Shown here piece by piece: positions 18,936 to 26,193 of a DNA stretch of 26,247 nt (the first letter of the stretch is position 1; the number at the start of each line of letters is the position of its first letter). The notes under the pieces were generated by a model that was not told the DNA's origin, did no database searches, and worked only from the letters and a program-made list of their open reading frames with translations. The translations under genes and the position numbers were made by a program. Location of the stretch: contig CAZXTL010000028.1 of the NCBI GenBank assembly GCA_964643725.1, forward strand, positions 1 through 26,247, written 5' to 3'. This DNA comes from DYQY01 sp964643725. GTDB lineage: Bacteria; Margulisbacteria; Riflemargulisbacteria; GWF2-35-9; DYQY01.

Positions 18936-19119
18936 AAAGGCAAATATTATAGATGTAATTAATGACTATCCAACAGCTATGGATGTTTTAAAGAATCATG
19001 GAGTTCATTGTGTTGGTTGTATGATGGCTCATTCAGAAAGCTTAGAAGAAGGGCTTGCCGCACACGGCTTAAATGTAGATGAAATAATTAAAGAAATAGA
19101 AGAAGGAAGCGCCGCTTAA
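18922..19119 (+). CDS. DUF1858 small CxxC protein
   Basis: A 65-residue protein of the DUF1858 type, recognisable by the opening VIxxYPxAMDVLxxHGVHCVGC and the following MAHSESLEEGLAAHG. Its only cysteines are the C-V-G-C pair (residues 31 and 34), suggesting a redox or metal role. The biochemical function of this family is not established and I do not assign one. Its ATG lies 14 bases inside the end of the flavodiiron gene, with AAAGGAG just upstream, so the two are translationally coupled. Family members often sit beside hybrid-cluster or redox proteins, which fits a role in oxygen or NO defence. Confidence 0.88.
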   Translation: MGISKKANIIDVINDYPTAMDVLKNHGVHCVGCMMAHSESLEEGLAAHGLNVDEIIKEIEEGSAA

Positions 19120-19122
19120 AAA

Positions 19123-20658
19123 TTATTCCCACTCAATAGTACTTGGTGGTTTTGATGTAATGTCATAAACCACTCTATTGATTTCAGGTAGTTCATTAAT
19201 AATCCTAGTTGAAATACTCTCTAAGACTTCATATGGCAAATGCGTCCAATTTGCAGTCATAGCATCTTGGCTACTAACCGCCCTAACTGCTATTGTATGA
19301 CAATAGGTTCTCTTGTCGCCCATAACACCAACCGTTTTGATAGGCAATAAAACAGCAAAAGACTGCCATACCTCTCTATATAGACCTGCTTTCTTGATTT
19401 CCGCCATCACAATATCGTCTGCTTCTTGTAAAACACGAACTCTTTCTGGGTCGACTTCGCCAATTATCCTTATTGCTAACCCCGGACCAGGAAAAGGATG
19501 ACGATACACAACTTTCTCAGGCATTCCTAATTCTAATCCTACCTTGCGAACTTCATCCTTAAAAAGCTTCTTAAAAGGCTCTACAATCTTAAATTCCATA
19601 TCGTCAGGCAAACCACCAACATTATGATGTGTTTTAATTTTTACAGCATTCTTGGAAACACCTGTGGTTGCACTCTCAATAATATCAGGATAAAGAGTCC
19701 CTTGCGCTAAGAACTTAACGTCTTGGGCTACTTTTAATATCTCTGATTCGAACACTCTTATAAACTCATTGCCTATTTTTTTACGCTTCTCTTCTGGGTC
19801 AGTAATGCCCTTAATTGCTTTGAAGAATCTTTCTCTTGCATCAACATGTATTAAATTAATCTTAAAATGATCATTAACTGTTGCAACTATTTGTTCAGAC
19901 TCATTCTTTCTCATAAACCCTTGATCTATAAACATACAAATAAGCTGATCACCAATAGCCTCATGCAATAAAACTGCAGCGGTCATAGAGTCTACACCAC
20001 CACTTAACCCCAATAAAACCTTTTCTTTACCTACTTGTTGCCTAATTGCCTCAATCTCTTGATTAATGAAATCTTTCATGTCCCAATCTTTTTTAAGCTT
20101 ACTAATTTCAAAAAGGAAATTTCTAATAATTTGCATCCCCATCTCAGTATGAGAAACTTCAGGATGGAACTGTACTCCGAATATCTTTTTCTTCTTATTA
20201 GCTATTGCTACAAAAGGTGTATTCTCGGAATGAGCTAACCTAACAAAACCTTCTGGCAGTTCTTCAACGCTATCACCATGGCTCATCCAAGCAATGATTT
20301 TGGAATCTATTCCAAAGAAAAGACCTGAAAAATCATCAATAACAATTTCTGTCTTCCCGTATTCACGCTTAGAATAATGCTTTACGTTTGTTCCTGAAAG
20401 GTTTGCAATCAGTTGCATCCCATAACAAATACCTAACACAGGAATACCCATCTCTAAAATAGCAGGATCACATTTAGGGGCGTCAGCTTCATAAACCGAA
20501 GAAGGGCCACCAGACAAAATAATAGCAGTTGGGTTCTTTTCTTTTATCTTCTCTATTGTAAGATGTCCATCTAAAACCTCAGAATAAACTCCGCACTCCC
20601 TTACTCTTCGAGCAATTAAATGAGAATATTGAGACCCATAATCCAAGATCAGTAACAT
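19123..20658 (-). CDS. guaA: GMP synthase (glutamine-hydrolysing)
   Basis: Converts XMP to GMP using ATP and ammonia released from glutamine, the last step of guanine nucleotide synthesis. The 511-residue protein contains a class I glutamine amidotransferase domain (1-190) with the triad C78 in GICYGMQ, H165 and E167 in HPE, then an ATP pyrophosphatase domain with the P-loop SGGVDS at 219-224, and a C-terminal dimerisation domain with RHPFPGPGLAIR and the terminal KPPSTIEWE. Length is typical. The ATG lies two bases after the tsf stop, with AGGA overlapping that stop, so it is probably co-transcribed with rpsB and tsf. It ends three bases from the convergent DUF1858 gene. Confidence 0.97.
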   Translation of the reverse strand: MLLILDYGSQYSHLIARRVRECGVYSEVLDGHLTIEKIKEKNPTAIILSGGPSSVYEADAPKCDPAILEMGIPVLGICYGMQLIANLSGTNVKHYSKREYGKTEIVIDDFSGLFFGIDSKIIAWMSHGDSVEELPEGFVRLAHSENTPFVAIANKKKKIFGVQFHPEVSHTEMGMQIIRNFLFEISKLKKDWDMKDFINQEIEAIRQQVGKEKVLLGLSGGVDSMTAAVLLHEAIGDQLICMFIDQGFMRKNESEQIVATVNDHFKINLIHVDARERFFKAIKGITDPEEKRKKIGNEFIRVFESEILKVAQDVKFLAQGTLYPDIIESATTGVSKNAVKIKTHHNVGGLPDDMEFKIVEPFKKLFKDEVRKVGLELGMPEKVVYRHPFPGPGLAIRIIGEVDPERVRVLQEADDIVMAEIKKAGLYREVWQSFAVLLPIKTVGVMGDKRTYCHTIAVRAVSSQDAMTANWTHLPYEVLESISTRIINELPEINRVVYDITSKPPSTIEWE

Positions 20659-20660
20659 AT

Positions 20661-21488
20661 TTATCCTATACAGAATCTAACAAATTTAACTATCTTTGTC
20701 TTACCCAAAACATCTGATATTTTCTTCTCAGTATCTATAACAAACTTTTGTTCCATAAGACAAACATCTTCAAAATACTTTCTTAGTTTGCCCTCAACTA
20801 TTTTATCTGCAACTGCTTCAGGCTTTCCTTCATTTATAACTTGTTCTTTTAGTACTTCTCTTTCTCTGTTTAGTTCTGCTGTTGGAACTTCTTCCTTGGC
20901 AATATAGAGAGGAGCAGAAGCAGCAATGTGCATACATATCTGTTTAACAAGTACTTCATCACTACCATTAACAACTAAAACTACACCTATCTTTTGAGTA
21001 GAGTGAATGTAAAAACCTATAACTTCATCTTTCTGTGCTTTCACTACCTTGGCATTGGCAAGCTCTATCTTTTCTCCGATAACACCGCTTAACTCTTCAA
21101 TTGCCTTTTCTATCGTTTGACCTTTTGAAAGCTCAAGCTGATTAATCTCATTTAATTCCACAACATTATTATTTTTTTTCATAGCAGTCATAATCTCTGT
21201 GGCTAATCCTTGAAATTTGTCGTTTCTGGAAACAAAATCTGTTTCTGAACATAATTGCAACATATAAGCTGTCTTGTTATCAGAACTTAATTCGATTTTA
21301 ACAACGCCCTCTGTGGCTTTCCTGTCACTTCTTGTTGCAGCTTTAGCCATGCCTTTTTTCCTTAATATATCTACTGCTGCTTCCATGTCTCCAGCCGCAT
21401 CTATAAGAGCTTTCTTGCAATCTAATATCCCACAATCTGTTTTTGCTCTTAATACTTGTATTTCCTGCATTGTTACTACTACTGTCAT
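20661..21488 (-). CDS. tsf: Translation elongation factor Ts
   Basis: Guanine nucleotide exchange factor that recycles EF-Tu. I start it at the ATG at 21488, which has GGAGG (21498-21502) nine bases upstream; the TTG at 21497 abuts the GGAGG and is unlikely. The resulting 275 residues show the UBA-like N-terminal domain with DCKKALIDAAGDMEAAVDIL, then the hallmark TDFVSRN near residues 83-89, which inserts next to the nucleotide site of EF-Tu. The usual TGAG before DCKKAL is here TDCG, a mild variation. The order rpsB-tsf is nearly universal in bacteria, and here it is followed by guaA. Confidence 0.96.
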   Translation of the reverse strand: MTVVVTMQEIQVLRAKTDCGILDCKKALIDAAGDMEAAVDILRKKGMAKAATRSDRKATEGVVKIELSSDNKTAYMLQLCSETDFVSRNDKFQGLATEIMTAMKKNNNVVELNEINQLELSKGQTIEKAIEELSGVIGEKIELANAKVVKAQKDEVIGFYIHSTQKIGVVLVVNGSDEVLVKQICMHIAASAPLYIAKEEVPTAELNREREVLKEQVINEGKPEAVADKIVEGKLRKYFEDVCLMEQKFVIDTEKKISDVLGKTKIVKFVRFCIG

Positions 21489-21508
21489 TATCAACAACCT
21501 CCGATAAT

Positions 21509-22447
21509 TTAAATTACGACTTCATCATCTTCAACAACAAGAAAATCTTCTACTTCTAGTTTAATATCTACAATCTTTTCCTTTATGGTATCTTCAACTA
21601 CTGCACCTTTTACAAAAACTTCTTCTACTTCAAGGGTAATAGCATCTTCAGCACTAAGTCTGGACTTTTTACCTTCAATAATTGCGTTAGCTACTATACT
21701 AACTAATAACTTAATAGTTCTGATAGCATCATCATTTGCAGGTATAGGATGATTAACTAAATCTGGATCACAATTAGTATCAACTACTCCTACTATTGGC
21801 ATCTTTAAAACATTTGCTTCATGAACTGCAATTTCTTCTTTTTTAGTATCAACAATAAAAATAATATCTGGTAATTGTTTCATATCCTTAATGCCATCAA
21901 AATGGTAATGAAGTTTACTAAGCTTTTTATTAAGTACTGATTGTTCTTTTGTAACAAAAGCGTCAAACAAACCTGACACTTTCCAGCTTTCTATTTCTTC
22001 CATTCTTTTAATAGATTTTTTGATTGTCTCGAAATTAGTAAGCATTCCGCCTAACCATCTGTTAGAAATATAAGGCATCTCACATCTTTTCGCTTCTTCT
22101 TCAATTGCTGCTTGAGCTTGCTTCTTTGTTCCAACAAATAAAACAGTAGCACCTTTTGATACTTCCTCTTTTATATAATCATATGCCTTGTTTATATACC
22201 CAAGGGTTTTCTGTAAATCGATTACGTGGATATCATTTCTTGAAGTATAAATATAAGGAGCCATCTTAGGGTTCCATCTTCTTGTCTGATGACCAAAATG
22301 AACACCTGTTTCTAAAAGCTGTCTCATAGTTACAACTCTTTCAGAAATACTTGTTTTAAGCTGTTCTTTATGTGGTCTTGGCTTCTTTATCTCTTTGTCT
22401 TCTGTTGCAGAAACTTCTGCCTTTTCTACTATTTTTTCTTCTGACAT
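21509..22447 (-). CDS. rpsB: Ribosomal protein uS2 with N- and C-terminal extensions
   Basis: Small-subunit ribosomal protein. I chose the ATG at 22447 because GGAG lies six bases upstream; the longer frame to 22504 has no good ribosome site. The 312-residue protein has its conserved core from about residue 38 (VVTMRQLLETGVHFGHQTRRWNPKM) through IVDTKKEEIAVHEANVLKMPIVGVVDTNCDPDLVNHPIPAND. A charged, Lys/Glu-rich stretch of about 37 residues precedes the core and an acidic tail of about 50 residues follows it, against a usual length near 240-260. It is the first gene of the rpsB-tsf-guaA group and has its own promoter and a leader of about 105 bases. Confidence 0.95.
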   Translation of the reverse strand: MSEEKIVEKAEVSATEDKEIKKPRPHKEQLKTSISERVVTMRQLLETGVHFGHQTRRWNPKMAPYIYTSRNDIHVIDLQKTLGYINKAYDYIKEEVSKGATVLFVGTKKQAQAAIEEEAKRCEMPYISNRWLGGMLTNFETIKKSIKRMEEIESWKVSGLFDAFVTKEQSVLNKKLSKLHYHFDGIKDMKQLPDIIFIVDTKKEEIAVHEANVLKMPIVGVVDTNCDPDLVNHPIPANDDAIRTIKLLVSIVANAIIEGKKSRLSAEDAITLEVEEVFVKGAVVEDTIKEKIVDIKLEVEDFLVVEDDEVVI

Positions 22448-22540
22448 TATTTGCTCCTTTTGTTTTTCTTCTACTTGGTCAGAACATAACAACCCTAAGG
22501 TCACTCGTTATCTTCCATTAAAACCAAAGTATGTTTATTA

Positions 22541-22552
22541 CGGAAAAATCCG
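22541..22552. other. Small hairpin in the rpsB leader
   Basis: CGGA and TCCG enclose four A/T bases, at the very start of the predicted rpsB transcript. rpsB leaders are often the target of S2 feedback, but nothing here is specific enough to call a known leader motif. Confidence 0.25.
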
Positions 22553-22559
22553 CTTGAAT

Positions 22560-22588
22560 AGTTTATCACATGAGAAATTATTAGCCAA
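22560..22588 (-). promoter_or_regulatory. Promoter for rpsB-tsf-guaA
   Basis: On the minus strand TTGGCT (22588-22583), exactly 17 bases, then TAAACT (22565-22560) preceded by TGA as an extended -10. Each hexamer matches consensus at four positions. It lies just before the end of the small membrane protein gene, so the ribosomal operon can be expressed independently of the genes upstream. A perfect 12-bp palindrome, AGCTATATAGCT (22590-22601), lies next to the -35. Confidence 0.5.
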
Positions 22589-22591
22589 CAG

Positions 22592-22780
22592 CTATATAGC
22601 TAGATTAATCAACTGCGGAAAGAACATCGCTGAAATAAAAAAGTAAAGACTAGCAACGATTAAACCAATACCAATCCAAAAGGAAGCTAAACTGACAGAT
22701 GACTCTCCTTCTGTCAAATTAACCAACATTGTCCCAATGCCTATTGATATTAATGTTAATAAACCTATGATGATAATCAT
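22592..22780 (-). CDS. Small two-helix membrane protein, unknown function
   Basis: A 62-residue, very hydrophobic protein: one membrane segment at about 2-20 (IIIIGLLTLISIGIGTMLV), a short polar loop NLTEGESS, and a second segment at about 29-54. No cysteines or recognisable motifs. The ATG comes 15 bases after the stop of the anti-sigma-type kinase gene, with only a weak AAAG ribosome site. In favour of its being real: it fills an otherwise empty gap, has a clean two-helix pattern and fits the operon spacing. Against: it is short and could be chance. I recognise no family. Confidence 0.5.
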   Translation of the reverse strand: MIIIIGLLTLISIGIGTMLVNLTEGESSVSLASFWIGIGLIVASLYFFISAMFFPQLINLAI

Positions 22781-22795
22781 ATGGCTATCTTTGCT

Positions 22796-23203
22796 CTATG
22801 AGCTAACTTTTTTTACCAAAGTAACGGTCGTTCCGTTCATCGAAGTATCGTAATCAACATGGTCCATTAAGCTTCTCATAAAAACAATCCCAAGCCCTAA
22901 TCCTATTTTCTCTGGATCATCTTCTTTTGTCTTTACGTCTGCCTCTATATCAAATCCTTTTCCAGAGTCTGATATTTTTATTTCTAATTTGTCTTCAAAA
23001 ATACTAAAAACTATTTCAATATCACCTGGAGAATCGCCGTATGCGTATTGAACAGCGTTGGTGCATGCTTCCGAAACGGCTATTTTAATATCCTCAATAT
23101 CTTCATGTGTAAACTTCATTCTATTAGCGATACCTGAGGCAGTTAACCTTACGACCCCTACATAATCAGACAAGCTTGGGATTGTTAATTTAATATTAGT
23201 CAT
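22796..23203 (-). CDS. RsbW/SpoIIAB-like anti-sigma-type serine kinase
   Basis: A GHKL ATPase-fold kinase of the kind that binds a sigma factor or other partner and phosphorylates its STAS antagonist. The 135-residue protein has the N-box EACTNAVQYAY (residues 45-55), the G1 box DSGKGFD (79-85) and the G2 box GLGLGIVFMRSLMD (101-114), all in order and with normal family length. It starts 13 bases after the STAS gene with a purine-rich GGGGGGAG ribosome site, so the two are co-translated and should be partners. No sigma factor and no PP2C phosphatase is nearby, so the output target is unknown. Confidence 0.9.
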   Translation of the reverse strand: MTNIKLTIPSLSDYVGVVRLTASGIANRMKFTHEDIEDIKIAVSEACTNAVQYAYGDSPGDIEIVFSIFEDKLEIKISDSGKGFDIEADVKTKEDDPEKIGLGLGIVFMRSLMDHVDYDTSMNGTTVTLVKKVSS

Positions 23204-23216
23204 TAGCGTCTCCCCC

Positions 23217-23579
23217 CTACTTAGTTAAACTAGTAATTGCATCTGATTCACTATCAAAAATTTTAAAATTTGCTGAAATTAAGCCAGAAACATCAAATAT
23301 TTTCTTAATCTGTGGCGTAGCATTAATTATATTAATAAACCCATCATTTATTTTCTTTATCTGATTAGCGCCATTTGCAATAACACCCAGCCCTGTACTG
23401 TCGATGTATCTTATCTTATCTAAATTTACGATAAGATCCTTAGCGTCAGGATACGTCTCAAAAACATATTGCAAAGCATCGCTCAATTTTGGATAAGTAT
23501 AAACATCTATTTCACCTTCTAAATCAATTACTGGAATACTATTATTTTCTCTAATGGATACATTTAGATCTAAAACCAT
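23217..23579 (-). CDS. STAS-domain anti-anti-sigma factor (RsbV/SpoIIAA-like)
   Basis: Single-domain partner-switching protein that, when dephosphorylated, sequesters the anti-sigma kinase. The 120-residue protein shows the STAS pattern, including the loop YIDSTGLGVI with the phosphorylatable Ser61 (Thr62 adjacent), the early strand IPVIDLEGEIDVYTYP and a late FKIFDSESDAI. The ATG has AGAGGTGG upstream. It directly precedes the kinase gene in the usual antagonist-then-kinase order. The 84 bases before it show no strong promoter. Confidence 0.92.
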   Translation of the reverse strand: MVLDLNVSIRENNSIPVIDLEGEIDVYTYPKLSDALQYVFETYPDAKDLIVNLDKIRYIDSTGLGVIANGANQIKKINDGFINIINATPQIKKIFDVSGLISANFKIFDSESDAITSLTK

Positions 23580-23663
23580 GTTGCCACCTCTCGCCTATAT
23601 ATTTTTAACTTTATTACCATATTACCAAAATATAACTTATTTGTTTATACTCTAGCAATTAAA

Positions 23664-24089
23664 TTACATAATTTCCACTAATTCTACATCAAATATTAAA
23701 TTTTTACCTGCAAGATCTGAATTAGCATCTAATAAAACCTCTTTATCTGTTATCTCAATAACTGTTATCGGAATCATTATTCCATGCTCTGAGGGCATTT
23801 GCAGTTTCATTCCTAGCTCAAAATCGATATCTTCTGGTAACTGTTCCTTTAAAAAAGAAACCACTAAATCTTCCCTGTAATCTCCATAAGCTTTTTCAAA
23901 AGGAATAAACAGCTCTTTCTTGTCTCCTGGGCTCATCCCCAAAACTCCCTCATCAAACCCCTGAATGACCTGACCAGCCCCAACCTTAAACCCTAAGGTT
24001 TCTCTGCCTTCTGAAGTATCAAAAACCGTTCCATCTTCAAGTTTTCCCGTATAATGAACCCTAATATTGTCATTAATCTTTACGCTCAT
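23664..24089 (-). CDS. FKBP-type peptidyl-prolyl isomerase, SlyD-like
   Basis: Folding catalyst and chaperone of the cytoplasm. The 141-residue protein has the split FKBP domain: strands and active-site loop (VHYTGKLEDGTVFDTSEGRE and VIQGFDEGVLGMSPGDKK) at the N-terminus, an inserted-in-flap chaperone segment at about 75-125 (AYGDYREDLVVSFLKEQLP...), then the final strand NLIFDVELVEIM. It ends without the histidine-rich metal-binding tail of E. coli SlyD, so a nickel role is not supported. GAGGAG lies upstream of the ATG. A probable extended -10 promoter at 24120-24125 suggests it has its own transcript. Confidence 0.92.
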   Translation of the reverse strand: MSVKINDNIRVHYTGKLEDGTVFDTSEGRETLGFKVGAGQVIQGFDEGVLGMSPGDKKELFIPFEKAYGDYREDLVVSFLKEQLPEDIDFELGMKLQMPSEHGIMIPITVIEITDKEVLLDANSDLAGKNLIFDVELVEIM

Positions 24090-24119
24090 ATCCTGCGCTC
24101 CTCTCTAGATATGAGTACA

Positions 24120-24125
24120 ATAATA
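24120..24125 (-). promoter_or_regulatory. Extended -10 for the FKBP gene
   Basis: Minus-strand TGGTATTAT: a TATTAT hexamer with the TGn extension, 30 bases before the FKBP ATG. I see no good -35, which extended -10 promoters can tolerate. Confidence 0.4.
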
Positions 24126-24187
24126 CCACACACCTCAAAATAATTATTTAGTATAAATATTTACAGAAAATTTAGTACTGAAAAGAA

Positions 24188-24613
24188 CTACATGTTTGCA
24201 AAAAGCTCTGCCATTTGACGGATATTTTCTGCTGGCGCTATAGATTCAGGACGGAAACTAGCTCCGTGGCCTTCGAATCCTGGAGGAGCAGCTCCACCCA
24301 TGCCTTGCATCGCGAACATTTCCTTTGCATCTTCATATCCTAAATCTGATGAAGCTGGCATAGAAAAATTGAATCCACTTGAACTTGCACCTTGAGAGGA
24401 AATATCTGAAGAAATTGACAGATCGCCTAACCCAGCGAATTCATTTATCATTGGAGAAGAGAATTCTACTGATCCTTTATCAGATGGATAAAAGGATGTA
24501 GGCAATGAACGAAGACCATCGTTGTCCGACTTGGGCATTGATACTTGAGAATCTATATTCCTTGTATCATTCATCCCTAACGAAATACTTCCTATTGATA
24601 TTCCTTCACTCAT
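24188..24613 (-). CDS. Low-complexity Ser/Gly/Met-rich hypothetical protein
   Basis: A 141-residue protein with no family I recognise. It has no cysteine, no signal peptide and no membrane segment. Residues 1-90 are rich in Ser, Asp, Asn and Gly (for example DLSISSDISSQGASSSGF), followed by a Met/Gly/Pro-rich patch (MFAMQGMGGAAPPGFEGHG) and a short possible helix at the end (PAENIRQMAELFANM). Overall it looks intrinsically disordered. The gene itself is credible: the ATG has AAGGAGG nine bases upstream and it fills the space between two other genes. It starts opposite the PPP phosphatase gene across 120 bases, so a shared control region is possible; a phosphatase substrate role would be pure speculation. 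Confidence 0.7.
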   Translation of the reverse strand: MSEGISIGSISLGMNDTRNIDSQVSMPKSDNDGLRSLPTSFYPSDKGSVEFSSPMINEFAGLGDLSISSDISSQGASSSGFNFSMPASSDLGYEDAKEMFAMQGMGGAAPPGFEGHGASFRPESIAPAENIRQMAELFANM

Positions 24614-24642
24614 GCCCTTATCCTCCTTACCTAACAGTACTT

Positions 24643-24652
24643 ATAACGTTAT
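24643..24652. promoter_or_regulatory. 10-bp palindrome in the divergent gap
   Basis: ATAACGTTAT is perfectly symmetrical and lies 30 bases before the low-complexity protein's ATG. On the minus strand it overlaps TATAAG, a possible -10. Weak evidence for an operator. Confidence 0.25.
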
Positions 24653-24733
24653 CTCATTCATTATTTTTGCATGTATTCTTTCTGTTATAAGGCCCTTCTT
24701 GAGAACATCTAATAAGTCTTACGATATATTATT

Positions 24734-25843
24734 ATGTACAATAAAATTGTTTCTACTGCCTACACCAAACCCACAAAAATAGTCAGCGATTCTACATTGA
24801 AAAACATTGCATACGGAATTAATCTGATTTCAAGAAACAAAGCATCACTTATAATCCCCGGAAATAATCATTGCTTATTTGGACCCAAAGAACCAAACAC
24901 AATATCTACTCTATTTAGAAGTCGAATACTACCTATAAAAGGAAACGTCTTTGCTATTGGTGACATACATGGTAGTCTCGAAAAATTAGTTCAGCTCCTT
25001 ACAAAACTAAACCTTTCAAAGGGTGATATCCTAGTATTCTTAGGCGACTACATTGATAGAGGACAACAAAGCAAGCAAGTTATAGATTACTTAGGCGAGC
25101 TACAAAAAGTTGTTCCTTGCGTTTATTTTGGTGGGAATCACGAATATATGTATCTTCACAATGACCCTTACTGGATAATAAACGGTGGAGACAAAACACT
25201 CCTTAGCTACGGAGCCAATGTCCAATTTAGAAATATTACCAAAGAAAGCCTTGATACAGACTTTATGTTGCCTCCGTATTTAGCAGGAAAAATATGGACA
25301 TCACTTAGCGGCTTTAATTTAGCCACAACACAAGAAACTACTATTAAAACACAAGCAGACTTCAATTTATTCGTCAGCGTAATAAATAAGCACGGTGGTC
25401 AATACGGTGGATATCTTGCTAATCATGTATTTGATTCCCCAAGAGAAATTCCTTTCAATACCCATGAAAAATTCTTTAGAGGTCTTCGGGATAATGCATT
25501 TACTCAAGGTTGGAGGAAAAATTACTTTTTCTCTCATGCAGGAATAGACCCAAAAAACCCACAAGATAAAAATAAACAAATTGGAATAACTATGGAAAGA
25601 GACTATATGCTAAAGTCTGGCTACAAGGGTGATTTTAAAATTATTTTGGGTCATACCTCTGTAGTAAAAAGTAATTTGGATTGTTTTGATTACTGGTTAT
25701 CTTTAAACCGACAGCACCAAGACTATCAGCCTTTTGACACGCCAGGATATACGGACATTGACACCGGAGCCTTTCTTGACCATGGCGCACTTACTGCAAT
25801 GCTGATAAATGGTGATAACGAAAGTTTCATTCAGGCCTACTAA
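24734..25843 (+). CDS. PPP-family metallophosphatase (calcineurin-like, Ser/Thr phosphatase type)
   Basis: A two-metal phosphoesterase of the type that removes phosphate from proteins or signalling nucleotides. The 369-residue protein has the three signature boxes GDIHG (76-80), GDYIDRG (104-110) and GGNHE (133-137), followed by the later metal-binding histidines in FFSHAG and ILGHTS. The spacing and the GDxxDRG form indicate the PPP class, which includes ApaH-like and PrpE-like enzymes; the substrate cannot be told. About 70 residues without motifs precede the domain, an unusual extension. The ATG at 24734 has no visible Shine-Dalgarno, so translation may begin elsewhere or be leaderless. 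It diverges from the low-complexity protein gene. Confidence 0.9.
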   Translation: MYNKIVSTAYTKPTKIVSDSTLKNIAYGINLISRNKASLIIPGNNHCLFGPKEPNTISTLFRSRILPIKGNVFAIGDIHGSLEKLVQLLTKLNLSKGDILVFLGDYIDRGQQSKQVIDYLGELQKVVPCVYFGGNHEYMYLHNDPYWIINGGDKTLLSYGANVQFRNITKESLDTDFMLPPYLAGKIWTSLSGFNLATTQETTIKTQADFNLFVSVINKHGGQYGGYLANHVFDSPREIPFNTHEKFFRGLRDNAFTQGWRKNYFFSHAGIDPKNPQDKNKQIGITMERDYMLKSGYKGDFKIILGHTSVVKSNLDCFDYWLSLNRQHQDYQPFDTPGYTDIDTGAFLDHGALTAMLINGDNESFIQAY

Positions 25844-25873
25844 AGTATCAGCATAGAACAAACTTAAGCTAAC

Positions 25874-25882
25874 TGCTATAAT
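25874..25882 (+). promoter_or_regulatory. Extended -10 promoter of tRNA-Ser
   Basis: TGCTATAAT combines the TGn extension with a perfect TATAAT, ending 15 bases before the mature tRNA 5' end. The -35 is poor, as is common with an extended -10. Confidence 0.65.
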
Positions 25883-25897
25883 ATATTTCCCAAACGT

Positions 25898-25987
25898 GGA
25901 GAGATCGCCTAGTCCGGTTTATGGCGCACGCCTGGAAAGTGTGTATACCGCAAGGTATCGAGGGTTCGAATCCCTCTCTCTCCGCCA
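25898..25987 (+). tRNA. tRNA-Ser (anticodon GGA)
   Basis: The acceptor stem GGAGAGA (25898-25904) pairs with TCTCTCC (25977-25983), followed by discriminator G and an encoded CCA. The D arm is closed by GCC/GGC with the GG pair in the loop. The anticodon stem CACGC/GTGTG (one G-T pair) encloses CTGGAAA, giving anticodon GGA at 25934-25936. The long variable arm (ATACC-GCAA-GGTAT) is characteristic of serine tRNA, and the T arm GAGGG-TTCGAAT-CCCTC is perfect. It reads UCC and UCU codons. Its last 18 bases are duplicated 224 bases downstream. Confidence 0.97.
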
Positions 25988-26023
25988 CTTAAGAAATCCA
26001 AATGACAAATGACAAAATCCAAA
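25970..26023 (+). repeat. Direct repeat copy 1: tRNA-Ser 3' end plus 36-bp flank
   Basis: 54 bases identical to 26194-26247. The first 18 are the 3' part of the tRNA T arm, the acceptor strand, discriminator and CCA; the other 36 are flank containing AAATGAC-type tandem units (CAAATGACAAATGACAAAA). A tRNA 3' end followed by a direct duplicate is the arrangement left by tRNA-targeting integrases. Confidence 0.9.
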
Positions 26024-26193
26024 ACTTAGAAATATGCTTAGTAACTTTAAGGGATTTATAGCCAAAGGCTATACTTACAGCTCTGCTGTAAGCGAACCCG
26101 ACAAAGAGGGTTCAGAAATAACTCCGCTTAATGAGAACAAGTATAACGCAGTTCGAATTTAGCGGTTATCCGCGAAGTCCGAAGGACGAGCAT
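26024..26193. other. Spacer between direct repeats, packed with short hairpins
   Basis: No open frame. Perfect short inverted repeats follow each other: TATAGCC/GGCTATA (26057-26073), directly abutting CTTACAGC/GCTGTAAG (26074-26092), then GAACCC/GGGTTC (26094-26113), GCGG/CCGC (26162-26173) and GTCC/GGAC (26177-26187). GC content is visibly higher than in the flanking intergenic DNA. It resembles a mosaic of dispersed palindromic repeats rather than a gene remnant. Confidence 0.6.

Noticed and set aside
22448..22504. 19-residue N-terminal extension of uS2
   Set aside because: No ribosome site precedes it, whereas GGAG lies six bases before the ATG at 22447.
22395..22646. Plus-strand 83-residue frame across the start of rpsB
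   Set aside because: It overlaps rpsB, its promoter and the small membrane gene, and its composition is not protein-like.
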